Shown: positions 24,858 through 34,180 of the stretch, one piece after another
Layout of the letters: each line of letters begins with the position of its first letter
Position numbering within the stretch: position 1 is the first letter of the stretch
Source of the DNA: Stappia indica
Lineage (GTDB): Bacteria > Pseudomonadota > Alphaproteobacteria > Rhizobiales > Stappiaceae
Assembly (NCBI RefSeq): GCF_020177335.1
Contig: NZ_JAIVMG010000011.1
Location: 99,714 to 163,713 of the forward strand
DNA length: 64,000 nt
Reading direction: 5' to 3'
The notes under the pieces: generated by a model
Told to the model about the DNA's origin: nothing
Database searches by the model: none
What the model saw: only the letters and a program-made list of their open reading frames with translations
Position numbers and translations under genes: made by a program

Positions 24858-26759
24858 ATGGCTGCTGACAGCAAGAAGCCGGATTCCAAGGGCGCGAGCG
24901 GCAAGGAAAAGCCCGGGGCTGCCTCGGCTTCGGGCCGCAAACCTGTCACGATCGACCTGGAGGCGAGGGAAGTGAAGGGTGGCGCGACGCCCAAGACCGC
25001 TTCCGGCTCCGCGACGGCTGCCGGTGCCGCGCGCGGCGGATCGGTTTCCGCCCAAAGCAAAACGCCGGATCAGGGCAAGCCTGCGTCCGAGGCCCCCAGT
25101 CCAAAGGCCCCCAGTCAGGCGGCAGCCAGTCAGACGACCTCCGGCAAAGCCGCTTCGGAAAAGCCGGCGAGCGACAAGCCGGCAGCGGCAAAACCGACGG
25201 GCGCTCAGGCCTCGGCACAGGCCGCTTCGGCGAAACCGGCTGCGACCGCCGGGCAATCCGCCGCGACCGCTTCGGCGGCCAGTGCCAGCGGTGCTACTGC
25301 GAAACCGGCCTCTGGTCCTTCCGCTTCTGGCGCCGCTGCCTCCGGCACGACCTCCTCGCCCCCAGGGGATGCGGGTACGGCGCGAACCGAAACGCCGAAG
25401 GACGACAAGAGCGCATCCGCCGCCGCAAAACCGGCATCCTCAGGTGCTGCGCCGGCAAAGGAGCCGGTCACGGCAGAGCCGGCGGCACGGCAATTCGGCA
25501 GTGGGATCGGCGGGCTTCTGATTGCCGCGCTTGCCGGCGGCGCGGTGGCGCTTGGCGGTGCCTACGGGCTGCAGCGGGGCGGATATCTGCCGCTGCCATC
25601 CGGCCCGGCCGGACAGGAGATGCAGGCGGAGGTCGCGGCCACGCAAAGCCGTGTTGCCGGGCTTGAGGATCGGCTTGCGGAGCTGGCCAAGGGCGGGGAC
25701 ACCGGCGCGGCGCTGACCGCGCTGACGAGCCGGGTTGCCGCGCTTGAAACCGCGCTGAAGGCGGCGGAAGGCGCCGGTGCGCAGGAGGTTGCCGCGCGGG
25801 TGGCCGACGTCGAGGCGGGCCTTGGCGAATTGCGCCGCTTCGTCTCCTCCGGCGGCGCCGGCGAGACCGCCGCGCTGGCCAGCCTGCAGGAAAGCCAGGC
25901 GGCAATGGACAAGACCCTTGGCGCGGTGAGCAAGAGCCTTGGCGAACAGGGCGAGCGGATCGGGGCGCTGGCAACCAGCGTCGAGCCGCTGAGCGCGCGC
26001 CTCGACCAGACCGGCGGCGCGCTCGCCGGACTGACGCAGACGGTGACGGAACTTGGCGAGAAGACCGCCACGCTCGGCACCAAGCTGGAAGAACGGGCCG
26101 GCGAGATGGCCAGTCTTGTCGCCCGTGTCACCACTTTGGGTGATCAGGCGGGCGCGGCGCGTGAGGCGATCAGCGAACGGCTTGCCACGTTGGAGGGCCG
26201 GTTCACGCCGCTGGAAGAGCAGCTTGGCGGCATCGGCGCGCGGGAAACCGCCGCCCGCGCCATCGCCGTGTCGACGCTGAAGGCGACCCTCGATCAGGGC
26301 AAGCCCTTCGAGACCGAGCTTGCCGCCGTCGCCTCGGCCCTGCCGAAGGACACCGACCTCGGCGCCCTGCGCGCGGTGGCCAAAACCGGTGTTGCGACCC
26401 GGCAGGCGCTGCTTAGCGAGTTCCCGGCGGTGGCGCGGGCGATGACGGCGCGGCTCGACCAGCCGGCGGAGGGCGATTTCGTCGACAGCTTCCTGTCCAA
26501 CGCCCGCTCGCTGGTGTCCATCCGGCAGCCGGGCGAGAGCGATGCGGCAACGCCGCAGGGCGCGCTGGGCCGCATGGAGGCGCGGGTCGCCCGGGGCGAT
26601 CTGACCGGGGCGCTGGAAGCCTATGACAGCCTGCCGGAAAACGTTCGGGCGGCTGGTGCCGACTGGGCTGCGGCGGCGCGGGCGCGGCTTGCCGCCGACC
26701 GGCTGGTGGATCAGGTGACCGGGGAGGTGCTGTCCTCCCTGTCTGGATCCGGAGGCTAA
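24858..26759 (+). CDS. mic60: Mitofilin/Mic60-like inner-membrane protein
   Basis: 633 residues. Residues 1-210 are a low-complexity Ala, Ser, Pro and Lys-rich cytoplasmic region; one transmembrane helix lies near 216-236 (GLLIAALAGGAVALGG); then a long heptad-like coiled coil runs to about 460, followed by a helical C-terminal domain ending AADRLVDQVTGEVL. This layout, and the position between hemD and hemY, matches alphaproteobacterial Mic60, relative of the mitochondrial cristae-junction protein that bends membranes and contacts outer-membrane BamA. It is often annotated only as hypothetical or mitofilin. The N-terminal extension is longer than most, but such tails vary freely. Confidence 0.82.
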   Translation: MAADSKKPDSKGASGKEKPGAASASGRKPVTIDLEAREVKGGATPKTASGSATAAGAARGGSVSAQSKTPDQGKPASEAPSPKAPSQAAASQTTSGKAASEKPASDKPAAAKPTGAQASAQAASAKPAATAGQSAATASAASASGATAKPASGPSASGAAASGTTSSPPGDAGTARTETPKDDKSASAAAKPASSGAAPAKEPVTAEPAARQFGSGIGGLLIAALAGGAVALGGAYGLQRGGYLPLPSGPAGQEMQAEVAATQSRVAGLEDRLAELAKGGDTGAALTALTSRVAALETALKAAEGAGAQEVAARVADVEAGLGELRRFVSSGGAGETAALASLQESQAAMDKTLGAVSKSLGEQGERIGALATSVEPLSARLDQTGGALAGLTQTVTELGEKTATLGTKLEERAGEMASLVARVTTLGDQAGAAREAISERLATLEGRFTPLEEQLGGIGARETAARAIAVSTLKATLDQGKPFETELAAVASALPKDTDLGALRAVAKTGVATRQALLSEFPAVARAMTARLDQPAEGDFVDSFLSNARSLVSIRQPGESDAATPQGALGRMEARVARGDLTGALEAYDSLPENVRAAGADWAAAARARLAADRLVDQVTGEVLSSLSGSGG

Positions 26760-26874
26760 GGGAATGCGAAAGGCAGGCGTTGCTGCCGTGCCCAAGATAT
26801 GTCCGGTGTGCGCCGGATCACCCGGGACACGGCGCGTGCCGGGCGGTCGGTGACCTCAGGGGGAGAACAAGGCC

Positions 26875-28707
26875 ATGATACGTGTACTGATTTTCATTGC
26901 CCTGGTGTTTGCCGCGGCGCTTGGTCTCGCCTGGGTGGCGGACCGCCCCGGCATGTTGACCCTGGACTGGCAGGGCTACCGGATCGAAACCGGTCTGATG
27001 ACCGCGGCGGTGGCGCTGGTGGCGTTCGTGGCGCTGGCGATCATCGCCTGGAACGTGGTGCTGGTCATCCTGCGCTCGCCCGATCTTCTCGGTCGGTTCT
27101 GGCGCCGCCGGCGCAAGGACCGCGGCTATGCCGCCTTGTCGAAGGGCATGCTGGCGCTGGGTGTTGGTGATGCGGCGGCCGCGACTCGCCATGGCGGCGA
27201 AGCGGCCAAGCTCTTGAAGGGCGATCCGGCCAGCGCCTTGCTGCTGGCGCAGACCGCACAGCTCGCCGGTCGTCATGACGAGGCGCGGGCTCGGTTCGAG
27301 AAGATGCTGGAGGATCCGGCACTGCGTCCGGTCGGCCTGCACGGGCTTTACGTGGAGGCGGAGCGGCTCGACGAGCCGGTGGCGGCGCGGCACTACGCGG
27401 AAGAGGCGGCAGCGCTGGTGCCCGGTCTCGACTGGGCCGGGCGCGCGGTGCTTGGCTACCAGGCGGTGGCCGGCGACTGGGCCGATGCGATCAAGACGCT
27501 GGAAAAGAACTACGCGGCCAAGCTGATCGACAAGAAGACCTTCCGCCGGCACAAGGCGGTGCTGCTCACTGCCCATGCGCTGGAGCAGGAAGACCGGGAT
27601 CCGGATGGCGCGCGGGCGCTGGCCAACGAGGCGGCGGGCCTCGCTCCGGGGCTGGTTCCGGCGGCCGTTCTGGCGGCGCGGCTGGCCACCCGGCGCGGCG
27701 ATATCCGCAAGGCGCTGAAGGTGGTCGAGGCGGCCTGGAAGGTGACGCCGCATCCGGAGCTGGCCGAGGCCTATGCCCATGCGCGCACCGGCGATTCGGC
27801 GCAGGACCGGCTGAAGCGGGTCAAGGCGCTGGCGGCGCTGCGGGCGCATAGCACGGAAGGGACGTTGGCGCTGGCCCGGGCGGCAATCGAGGCGGGCGAT
27901 TTCGCCCTGGCCCGGACCCAGCTCAAGGGCGCGCTGCGCAATGCGCCGACCCAGCGGGCCTTCCTGATGATGGCCGACCTGGAGGAAAAGGAACACGGCG
28001 ATCGCGGCCGGGTGCGCGAATGGCTGGCCCGGGCGGTGCGGGCGCCGGCGGATCCCATGTGGGTCACGGAGGGCGCCGTGAGCGAGACCTGGGCGCCGGT
28101 GTCGCCGGTGGATGGGCGGCTCGATGCGTTCGAATGGACCACGCCGCCGGCAACGCTCGACCATCACGGTGACGCGCTGGAGGCGATTGACGACGCGCTC
28201 CTGGAAGCACTGCCCGAGCCGGTCCGTGGGGCAGAAGATGATGCGCTGGTGATCCTGCCGTCGACGCCAACGGAGGCGGAAGACGCGACCTCCGGTGATG
28301 CGGAAGTGCCTGCCGTGACGTCCGCACCGCAGCCCGAGCGCGCCGCTGCAAAGGCAGAAAAGCCTGAGGCGGAGGCGGCGAAACCCGCCGAGGCCAAGCC
28401 CACGGCGGGCGATGCTTCGCCTGCGAAGACCGAGGCGCCGCAGCGCATGGAGCCCGCGCCGGAGAAGAAGGCGGCGACCGGCGATGGCGCGGCGAGGGTA
28501 GGGGACGCGGCGAAGCCCGCGCCGGAGTCCGGGACGGGCAAGGCAGCGCCGGCGAAGGGGCCGGGCTCGGTCGCCGATGTGATTGCCGGCGGCGACGCCT
28601 CGCGGCCAATCGAGTTTCCGCTGAAGCACATGCCGGACGATCCCGGGCCCGAGGGGGACGAGGATGACGAGGCGCCGCGCAAGCCGGGGTTCCGCTTCTT
28701 CAACTGA
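26875..28707 (+). CDS. hemY: HemY-family membrane TPR protein
   Basis: 610 residues. Two membrane helices (about 5-20 and 42-65) are followed by a TPR-rich domain to about 400, the usual HemY architecture. HemY is linked to late heme synthesis and is always found downstream of hemC/hemD, though its exact activity is uncertain; it is distinct from the protoporphyrinogen oxidase with the same name in Gram-positives. The last 150 residues or so are an Ala, Glu, Lys and Pro-rich tail that is longer than in enteric HemY and ends in RKPGFRFFN, a conserved alphaproteobacterial ending. It follows mic60 by 115 bases. Confidence 0.88.
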   Translation: MIRVLIFIALVFAAALGLAWVADRPGMLTLDWQGYRIETGLMTAAVALVAFVALAIIAWNVVLVILRSPDLLGRFWRRRRKDRGYAALSKGMLALGVGDAAAATRHGGEAAKLLKGDPASALLLAQTAQLAGRHDEARARFEKMLEDPALRPVGLHGLYVEAERLDEPVAARHYAEEAAALVPGLDWAGRAVLGYQAVAGDWADAIKTLEKNYAAKLIDKKTFRRHKAVLLTAHALEQEDRDPDGARALANEAAGLAPGLVPAAVLAARLATRRGDIRKALKVVEAAWKVTPHPELAEAYAHARTGDSAQDRLKRVKALAALRAHSTEGTLALARAAIEAGDFALARTQLKGALRNAPTQRAFLMMADLEEKEHGDRGRVREWLARAVRAPADPMWVTEGAVSETWAPVSPVDGRLDAFEWTTPPATLDHHGDALEAIDDALLEALPEPVRGAEDDALVILPSTPTEAEDATSGDAEVPAVTSAPQPERAAAKAEKPEAEAAKPAEAKPTAGDASPAKTEAPQRMEPAPEKKAATGDGAARVGDAAKPAPESGTGKAAPAKGPGSVADVIAGGDASRPIEFPLKHMPDDPGPEGDEDDEAPRKPGFRFFN

Positions 28708-28911
28708 CGGGCGGCCCGGGGCCCGGGTGCCTTTTCGGCGGCGGGTGAAAACCGGTGAGGTCTGGCGCAAAACCCTCTTGCGCCGGGCCGCCCGGTCCGC
28801 TATCAAGCGGCCACCTCGGTCGTTCTTCGCGTGCGGGACCAATCTGGTTTGCGGGCGATGATTTTGAATGATGAGGGAAACATACGGGGCCTTGATGCCC
28901 CGGTTTGGTGC

Positions 28912-28987
28912 GCCGGTGTAGCTCAGTTGGTAGAGCACGTCATTCGTAATGATGGGGTCGGCGGTTCGAGTCCGTTCACCGGCACCA
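28912..28987 (+). tRNA. tRNA-Thr(CGT)
   Basis: 76-base cloverleaf starting GCCGGTG and ending CACCGGC-A-CCA. The D arm is GCTC/GAGC, the anticodon stem CGTCA/TGATG around the loop TTCGTAA gives anticodon CGT, and the T arm GGCGG/TCGTT-like region encloses TTCGAGT. The CCA end is encoded. It lies alone after hemY. Confidence 0.96.
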
Positions 28988-29208
28988 CTTCCCCTGAAAA
29001 TCCTTTCAGAACAGCCCGTTACCGTCAGACCTACCCATGGGCGTCTCACCGGCGGCTCATGCCGCCGTCTCGGCGTCATTGAGGGCGAGAGATCGTCCCG
29101 GTGAGCGGCCGTTCTCGCTTGTTTCCAGTTTCTGGCGGCAATCGCCCGGCCCGATGTCCATGCGGCGTAGGGCGCCTCAGAAAAGAGCGGTGTTTCGCCC
29201 GCTGGTGC

Positions 29209-29724
29209 TCAGGCACCCCCACAGACGGCGGCGGTGGCCGGATCGCCGGCCACCGGCTCCCAGGCGTTCTCGGGCAGGCTGACCGGGTCGACGGTCTCAT
29301 TCGGCATCAGGTCGATGCGCCGCTGACCCTCGCAATCGTAAACCTGTCGCAGCTCGCGCGGGGGCATCAGCCGGGTGAACAGATGCAGGTTTACCTGGCG
29401 ATAGCGGGCGGCCTTGGCATTGGTCTGGACGCTGCCGAGATCGACAGCGGCGAAGCGGTTGATGCGCGGCACCAGATAGGTCCAGGGCTGCAGCAGGTTC
29501 GAGGTCTCGTAGGTCTGGGTCACCGTGAAGCTGTCGGGCAGCTCCTGCGCGGTGCGGCTGAACCAGGTGTATTCCGACCAGATGGTGAAGGTGATCATGG
29601 CGATGGCGGCGGCGAAGGGGGCGATCCAGCCCGGCATCCGCCGGCCGGTGGTGCGATTGATGATGATGAATGTGCCGGCAACGGCGATACCGAGGACAAA
29701 GGTGCCGATCAGGGTAAAAATCAT
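29209..29724 (-). CDS. Hypothetical membrane protein, acetate-module neighbour
   Basis: 171 residues that I do not recognise. Two hydrophobic helices lie near residues 2-22 and 33-48 with a short positively charged loop (NRTTGRRMPG) between them; the rest is soluble and on the same side as the N-terminus. It holds two cysteines, both in the last 45 residues (CEGQ and AVCGG). Coding character is supported by codon-position GC bias and clean fit to the gap. It lies 68 bases downstream of the DUF294 signalling gene on the same strand and may be co-transcribed with it. Confidence 0.7.
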   Translation of the reverse strand: MIFTLIGTFVLGIAVAGTFIIINRTTGRRMPGWIAPFAAAIAMITFTIWSEYTWFSRTAQELPDSFTVTQTYETSNLLQPWTYLVPRINRFAAVDLGSVQTNAKAARYRQVNLHLFTRLMPPRELRQVYDCEGQRRIDLMPNETVDPVSLPENAWEPVAGDPATAAVCGGA

Positions 29725-29792
29725 GCTGTGTGCCGTCTTTCGTGGTTGTTCGCCGGTGTCGGGATGCAGTGCGGGGCTTGGGGGCCGTGCGG

Positions 29793-31643
29793 TCAGCTCA
29801 GCGCGGCGTGACCGTAGCTGATGGCCGACTGCATGGTCTTGATCACGCCGAATGCATCCCGGAGATGGTTGCGCTCCAGCTCCGACAGGCTGTTCGGAGC
29901 CATGAAGTTATCCGGTTTCTGGCCGGCGCGCACTTGCCGCGCCTGATGGGCAAGGCGGATGTTGCAGATCAGGTCATAGGCGTCGAGAAGATCGCTGCCG
30001 CCGGAGGGGCTGAGCACGGGGGTGTCGCGCGCCGCGATCAGCCGGTCGCGGGTGTTGACCGGTTCCAGACCCGCCTGCAACGCATAAAGCCGGGCAAGGT
30101 CGACGATCGGCACGACGCCGGAGTGTTTCAGATCGACGGTGTGCTTGTGCTCGCCCGAGCGGATCAGGGCAAAACCCCGGAACAGACTGAGCGGCGGGGT
30201 GTGCTTCAGGGAATTGGCGGTCATGTGGGCGCGAAAGATCGAGTTGCGCCGGGCCTTGTCCAGGGTGGCGCGGTGCATGCCGGCAAAAAGGCTTTCCTCG
30301 CCATGGATCGGCCGCAGATCGAACATGACGCTGGCCAGCATCTGCGCCATGGGATCGGGGCGGGCGATCCAGCCGTCGAAATAGCCCTTCCAGACCGACA
30401 CCGGCTGCCGCCAGCGCGGATTGGTCGCCATCATGTCGCCGGGGCAATAATAGTAGCCGCAGGCGTCGAGCCCGTCGCTGACGGAGCGGGCAAAACCGGC
30501 AAACCATGCGTCATGCTCTTCGGGAACGAAGGCGTCGTCGAGGATCAGGCAATTGTCCTGATCGGATACGCCGGTCTGCTCGCTGCGTCCCTGCGAGCCG
30601 CAGGCAAGCCAGAGATAGGGCACCGGCGGCGGGCCGAGATCGGCCTCGGCCAGCTGGATCAGCCGGCGGGTCAGCGCATCGGTGACACTGGTGATCAGCT
30701 GGCCGATCCGATGCGCCTCGACGCCGAGGCCGACGAGCTTGGCAAGCAGGCGCGGGACCGTGCCAACGACGGCGGCAAGGTCGGCGATCTCGGTCAGACC
30801 GCCGATGTCGGAAATGATCGCCACCGCCGACAGGGACTGACGCTGGATGAGGTTGGTGCGGGTCAGGATGCCGACGGGCCGGCCGTCATCGACGACCGGC
30901 AGATGGCCGATGCCGTGCGAGCTCATCGCCAGCAGCGCTTCGAACAGCAAGGCCCCCGGGGCCAGGGACAGGGCGTTGGGGGTGATCACTTCGCCGATCG
31001 GTAGCTGCGGATCGCGGCCCTCGGCAAGCACTCGGGTTGTGAGGTCGCTGGTGGTCAGGATGCCGTCGAGGTGGTTCTTGGTACCGACCAGCACACAGGA
31101 GATGCCCCGGTCGCGCATCACTTCCGCCGCGGCCCTGGCGCTGGTGCTTGCCGGCAGGATCACCGGCGCGGGGGTCATCACATCGCGGATCTCGGCGAGC
31201 CCCAGGGCGGCGCCGTTGTCGGGGTTCGCGGCGGGCTGGCGCTGGGGCGTGTTGCGCAGCCGGTCGAAATAGGCTCCGAAGGAGGGGTGTCGCTCCAGCA
31301 ACTGGCGAAACACGGTGACCGGAAGGCGCAGGATGGTGGTGTCGCTTTCCGCAACCGCCCGATGGGCGGACCGGCCGTTGCGCAAGAGGCTGCGGGCGGC
31401 GAAGATCTCGCCGGGCATGGAGCGGGAAATCAATCGCCCTTCGGGAGAATAAAGGTCGACCACACCGTCAAGAACGATGTGCAGCGCGTCCAGCGGAGCG
31501 TCGATGCCGAGGATCTCGGCGTCCGCCGGATAGCTCTGCGGATCGAGCAGGCCGGAGAGGGTGTCCAGCGCTGAGGCGGGCAGAAGGTCGAATGGGTGAT
31601 GGCGGGAAATGAAGCTGTGCAGCGCGGCCGGGTCTGCGGTCAT
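29793..31643 (-). CDS. cNMP-binding / CBS-pair / DUF294 nucleotidyltransferase-like signalling protein
   Basis: 616 residues in four parts: a cyclic-nucleotide-binding domain (about 15-125), two CBS domains (about 150-270), a DUF294 nucleotidyltransferase-like domain with CGSQGRSEQTG and the DQDN acidic motif near 345-362, and a helical DUF294 C-terminal domain. The GS and DxD features are those of GlnD-type transferases, but activity has not been shown for the family to my knowledge. Such proteins are regularly encoded beside DUF4212/SSS acetate symporters, as here, and probably sense adenine nucleotides to tune uptake or metabolism. Start 31643 gives the expected N-terminus of the cNMP domain. 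Confidence 0.87.
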   Translation of the reverse strand: MTADPAALHSFISRHHPFDLLPASALDTLSGLLDPQSYPADAEILGIDAPLDALHIVLDGVVDLYSPEGRLISRSMPGEIFAARSLLRNGRSAHRAVAESDTTILRLPVTVFRQLLERHPSFGAYFDRLRNTPQRQPAANPDNGAALGLAEIRDVMTPAPVILPASTSARAAAEVMRDRGISCVLVGTKNHLDGILTTSDLTTRVLAEGRDPQLPIGEVITPNALSLAPGALLFEALLAMSSHGIGHLPVVDDGRPVGILTRTNLIQRQSLSAVAIISDIGGLTEIADLAAVVGTVPRLLAKLVGLGVEAHRIGQLITSVTDALTRRLIQLAEADLGPPPVPYLWLACGSQGRSEQTGVSDQDNCLILDDAFVPEEHDAWFAGFARSVSDGLDACGYYYCPGDMMATNPRWRQPVSVWKGYFDGWIARPDPMAQMLASVMFDLRPIHGEESLFAGMHRATLDKARRNSIFRAHMTANSLKHTPPLSLFRGFALIRSGEHKHTVDLKHSGVVPIVDLARLYALQAGLEPVNTRDRLIAARDTPVLSPSGGSDLLDAYDLICNIRLAHQARQVRAGQKPDNFMAPNSLSELERNHLRDAFGVIKTMQSAISYGHAALS

Positions 31644-31743
31644 GAATGCGCCTTTCGCCGGAAAGCGGATCGGGCGGGCCGGTCCGGGAGGGGCGAACCC
31701 CGCCCATGGGCGGGGTTCAGGCTTGTCACGGTGACCGACGGCC

Positions 31744-33531
31744 TTAATGGTCGACGGCGGCCCCGGCTCCGGAGGGCACGCGAATGCTCTCCACCAGTTC
31801 CTGGATCTCCCGCGGCGGGGCTTCCGACGCATTGGAGACGAAATAGGCAACGGCGAAGTTGATGATCGCGCCAACCGCACCGAAGGCCTCCGGCGAGATG
31901 CCGAGCAGCCAGTTGGATGCATTGTTGGGCAGCATATTGGTTCCCGGAATGAAGAACCAGCCCTTGTAGATGAAGATGTAGACCACGGTGATGATCAGGC
32001 CCGACAGCATGCCGGCGATCGCCCCCCTGGAGTTCATCCGCTTGGAGAAGATGCCCAGCATCAGCACCGGGAACAGGGACGCGGCGGCGATACCGAAGGC
32101 CAGTGCCACCACCTGTGCCGCGAAGCCCGGCGGGTTGAGCCCGAGATAGGCGGCAATCACGATCGCCACGGCCATGGACAGACGGGCTGCCAGAAGCTCT
32201 CCCTTTTCCGAAATGTTCGGATTGTAGATGCTCTTGATCAGATCGTGCGACACGGCCGAGGAAATGGCCATCAGCAGGCCGGCCGCAGTGGACAGCGCCG
32301 CGGCAAGGCCGCCGGCCGCCACCAGGGCGATCACCCAGTTGGGCAGGTTGGCGATTTCCGGATTGGCAAGCACCATGATGTCCCGGTCGACGGTCACCAT
32401 TTCGTTGCCCTTCCAGCCGAACTCGGCCGCCTTGGCGTTAAAGGCCTCGTTCTTGTCGTTGTAGTACTGAATCCGGCCGTCGCCGTTCTTGTCCTCGAAC
32501 TTGAGAAGACCGGTGGTCTCCCAGCTCTTGAACCAGCGCGGGCGCTCGTCATAGGCAAGGTTGCCATCCGGAGCGCCGATCTCGCCGGTCTGGATGGTGT
32601 TCATCAGGTTGAGCCGCGCCATCGCACCGACGCCCGGAGCGGTGGTGTAGAGCAGGGCGATGAAAACGAGCGCCCAGCCGGCCGACCAGCGTGCATCGGC
32701 TACCTTCGGCACCGTGAAGAAGCGGATGATCACATGCGGCAGCCCGGCGGTGCCGATCATCAGCGACAGGGTGAAGAGGGTCATGTTGAGGACACTGAGT
32801 GGATCGCCGCTTTGGGCTGTGTACTCATTGAACCCCAGATCGGTCACCACCTGGTCAAGCGTGGCGAGAAGCGGCTGGCCGCTGCCCACGTGATCGGAGA
32901 ACAGGCCGATCTGCGGCAGGGCATTGCCGGTCAGGGCCAGCGAGATGAAGATCGCCGGAACGGTGTAGGCGAGGATCAGCACGCAATACTGCGCCACCTG
33001 GGTGTAGGTGATGCCCTTCATGCCGCCAAGCACGGCGTAGATGAAGACGATGCCGGTGCCGATCAGGAGACCGGTGGAGGCATCCACCTCAAGGAAGCGC
33101 GAGAAGGCAACGCCGACGCCCTTCATCTGGCCGATCACATAGGTGATCGAGGCGACGATCAGGCAGATCACCGCGACGATACGGGCGGTCTGCGAGTAGA
33201 AGCGGTCGCCGATGAATTCCGGCACGGTGTATTTGCCGAACTTGCGCAGATAGGGCGCAAGCAGCATCGCCAGCAGCACATAGCCGCCGGTCCAGCCCAT
33301 CAGGTAGAGCGAGGCGCCATAGCCGTTGAAGGCGATGATGCCGGCCATGGAGATGAAGGAGGCGGCCGACATCCAGTCCGCCGCGGTGGCCATGCCGTTG
33401 GTGACCGGGTGAACGCCGCGGCCGGCGGCATAGAATTCGCTCGTCGATCCGGCACGTGCCCAGATGGCGATGCCGATGTACAGCGCGAAGGACGCGCCGA
33501 CGACGATATATGTAAGTGTCTTGAGATCCAT
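31744..33531 (-). CDS. Sodium:solute symporter, acetate/pyruvate type (ActP-like, VC_2705 subfamily)
   Basis: 595 residues with about thirteen transmembrane segments. Family blocks: AGRGVHPVTNGMATAADWMSAASF, with its NGMA and SAASF turns, YTVPEFIGDRFYS near residue 98 and GGLAAALSTAAGLLMAISSAVSHD near 403. A polar insertion of about 60 residues near 325-390 (acidic, with a GDGRIQYYNDKNE element) is typical of this subfamily that pairs with a DUF4212 subunit. The partner lies 16 bases upstream. It should import acetate or another short-chain acid with sodium; acs, 14 kb away in this window, would activate acetate. Confidence 0.9.
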   Translation of the reverse strand: MDLKTLTYIVVGASFALYIGIAIWARAGSTSEFYAAGRGVHPVTNGMATAADWMSAASFISMAGIIAFNGYGASLYLMGWTGGYVLLAMLLAPYLRKFGKYTVPEFIGDRFYSQTARIVAVICLIVASITYVIGQMKGVGVAFSRFLEVDASTGLLIGTGIVFIYAVLGGMKGITYTQVAQYCVLILAYTVPAIFISLALTGNALPQIGLFSDHVGSGQPLLATLDQVVTDLGFNEYTAQSGDPLSVLNMTLFTLSLMIGTAGLPHVIIRFFTVPKVADARWSAGWALVFIALLYTTAPGVGAMARLNLMNTIQTGEIGAPDGNLAYDERPRWFKSWETTGLLKFEDKNGDGRIQYYNDKNEAFNAKAAEFGWKGNEMVTVDRDIMVLANPEIANLPNWVIALVAAGGLAAALSTAAGLLMAISSAVSHDLIKSIYNPNISEKGELLAARLSMAVAIVIAAYLGLNPPGFAAQVVALAFGIAAASLFPVLMLGIFSKRMNSRGAIAGMLSGLIITVVYIFIYKGWFFIPGTNMLPNNASNWLLGISPEAFGAVGAIINFAVAYFVSNASEAPPREIQELVESIRVPSGAGAAVDH

Positions 33532-33547
33532 CGAATTTCCTCCCGGT

Positions 33548-33808
33548 CTACTCTTCGACGCCGTACTTCTTGTCCATGGCGTTCATGCGCCAGGCATAGA
33601 AGAAGATCAGGAACAGGAAGACGTAGATCGATCCCTGCTGGGCAAACCAGAATCCGAGATCGCTGCCGCCAATCTTGATCGAGGTCAGGAGGGGCCGGAA
33701 CAGGATGCCCAGGCCAAACGAGACAAACGCCCAGACGATCAGGCAGTTCCGGATCAGGCGTACATTGGCCTTCCAATAGGCTTGGCCGGAGTCACTTTCG
33801 CTGCTCAT
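33548..33808 (-). CDS. DUF4212 small membrane subunit of the symporter
   Basis: 86 residues with two membrane helices (about 20-37 and 52-70) and the family signature YWKANVRLI at the start and WRMNAMDKKYG at the end. DUF4212 proteins are always encoded immediately before an SSS symporter of the acetate type and presumably form part of the transporter. A GGAGGAAATT ribosome binding site precedes the ATG at 33808. Confidence 0.92.
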   Translation of the reverse strand: MSSESDSGQAYWKANVRLIRNCLIVWAFVSFGLGILFRPLLTSIKIGGSDLGFWFAQQGSIYVFLFLIFFYAWRMNAMDKKYGVEE

Positions 33809-34180
33809 GCAATTTCCTCCACTTTGTTCTTTCCGTTCGCGCGGGGGAAAGGGCATCTGCATGGTTTGCGGCGACTGGGCCGGAGGGAGCGCTGCCGCCG
33901 CCTTCCGCAGGTCCCGATCCGCCCGACGCAATCGGCGCTCCTCTCGCCATGCGTCACCGCCCTTTTCCACACGTGCCGATTGATGGATCCGCTCCGCTCG
34001 ACCGGCCGGCAATGGACCGTGCAAATGCCGCAAGGTCATCACCATGATCTCGACAATACAGGCAAGTCAGGGGCGGGCGAACCGCGACATTCGGGTAATA
34101 CGGTGGTGGCAAGAGGACCAAGAGTCGCGGAGGGGCGAGCGGAGAGAAATCCGTTCAGGCAATTGAATAGTCACGAAAAA
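33809..34180. other. Non-coding gap of 372 bases upstream of the symporter module
   Basis: It should hold the promoter of the minus-strand DUF4212/symporter genes and the end of the MarR transcription unit. I saw no intrinsic terminator, no clear sigma-54 -24/-12 element and no persuasive inverted repeat. Reading frames across it lack family features. Confidence 0.5.
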
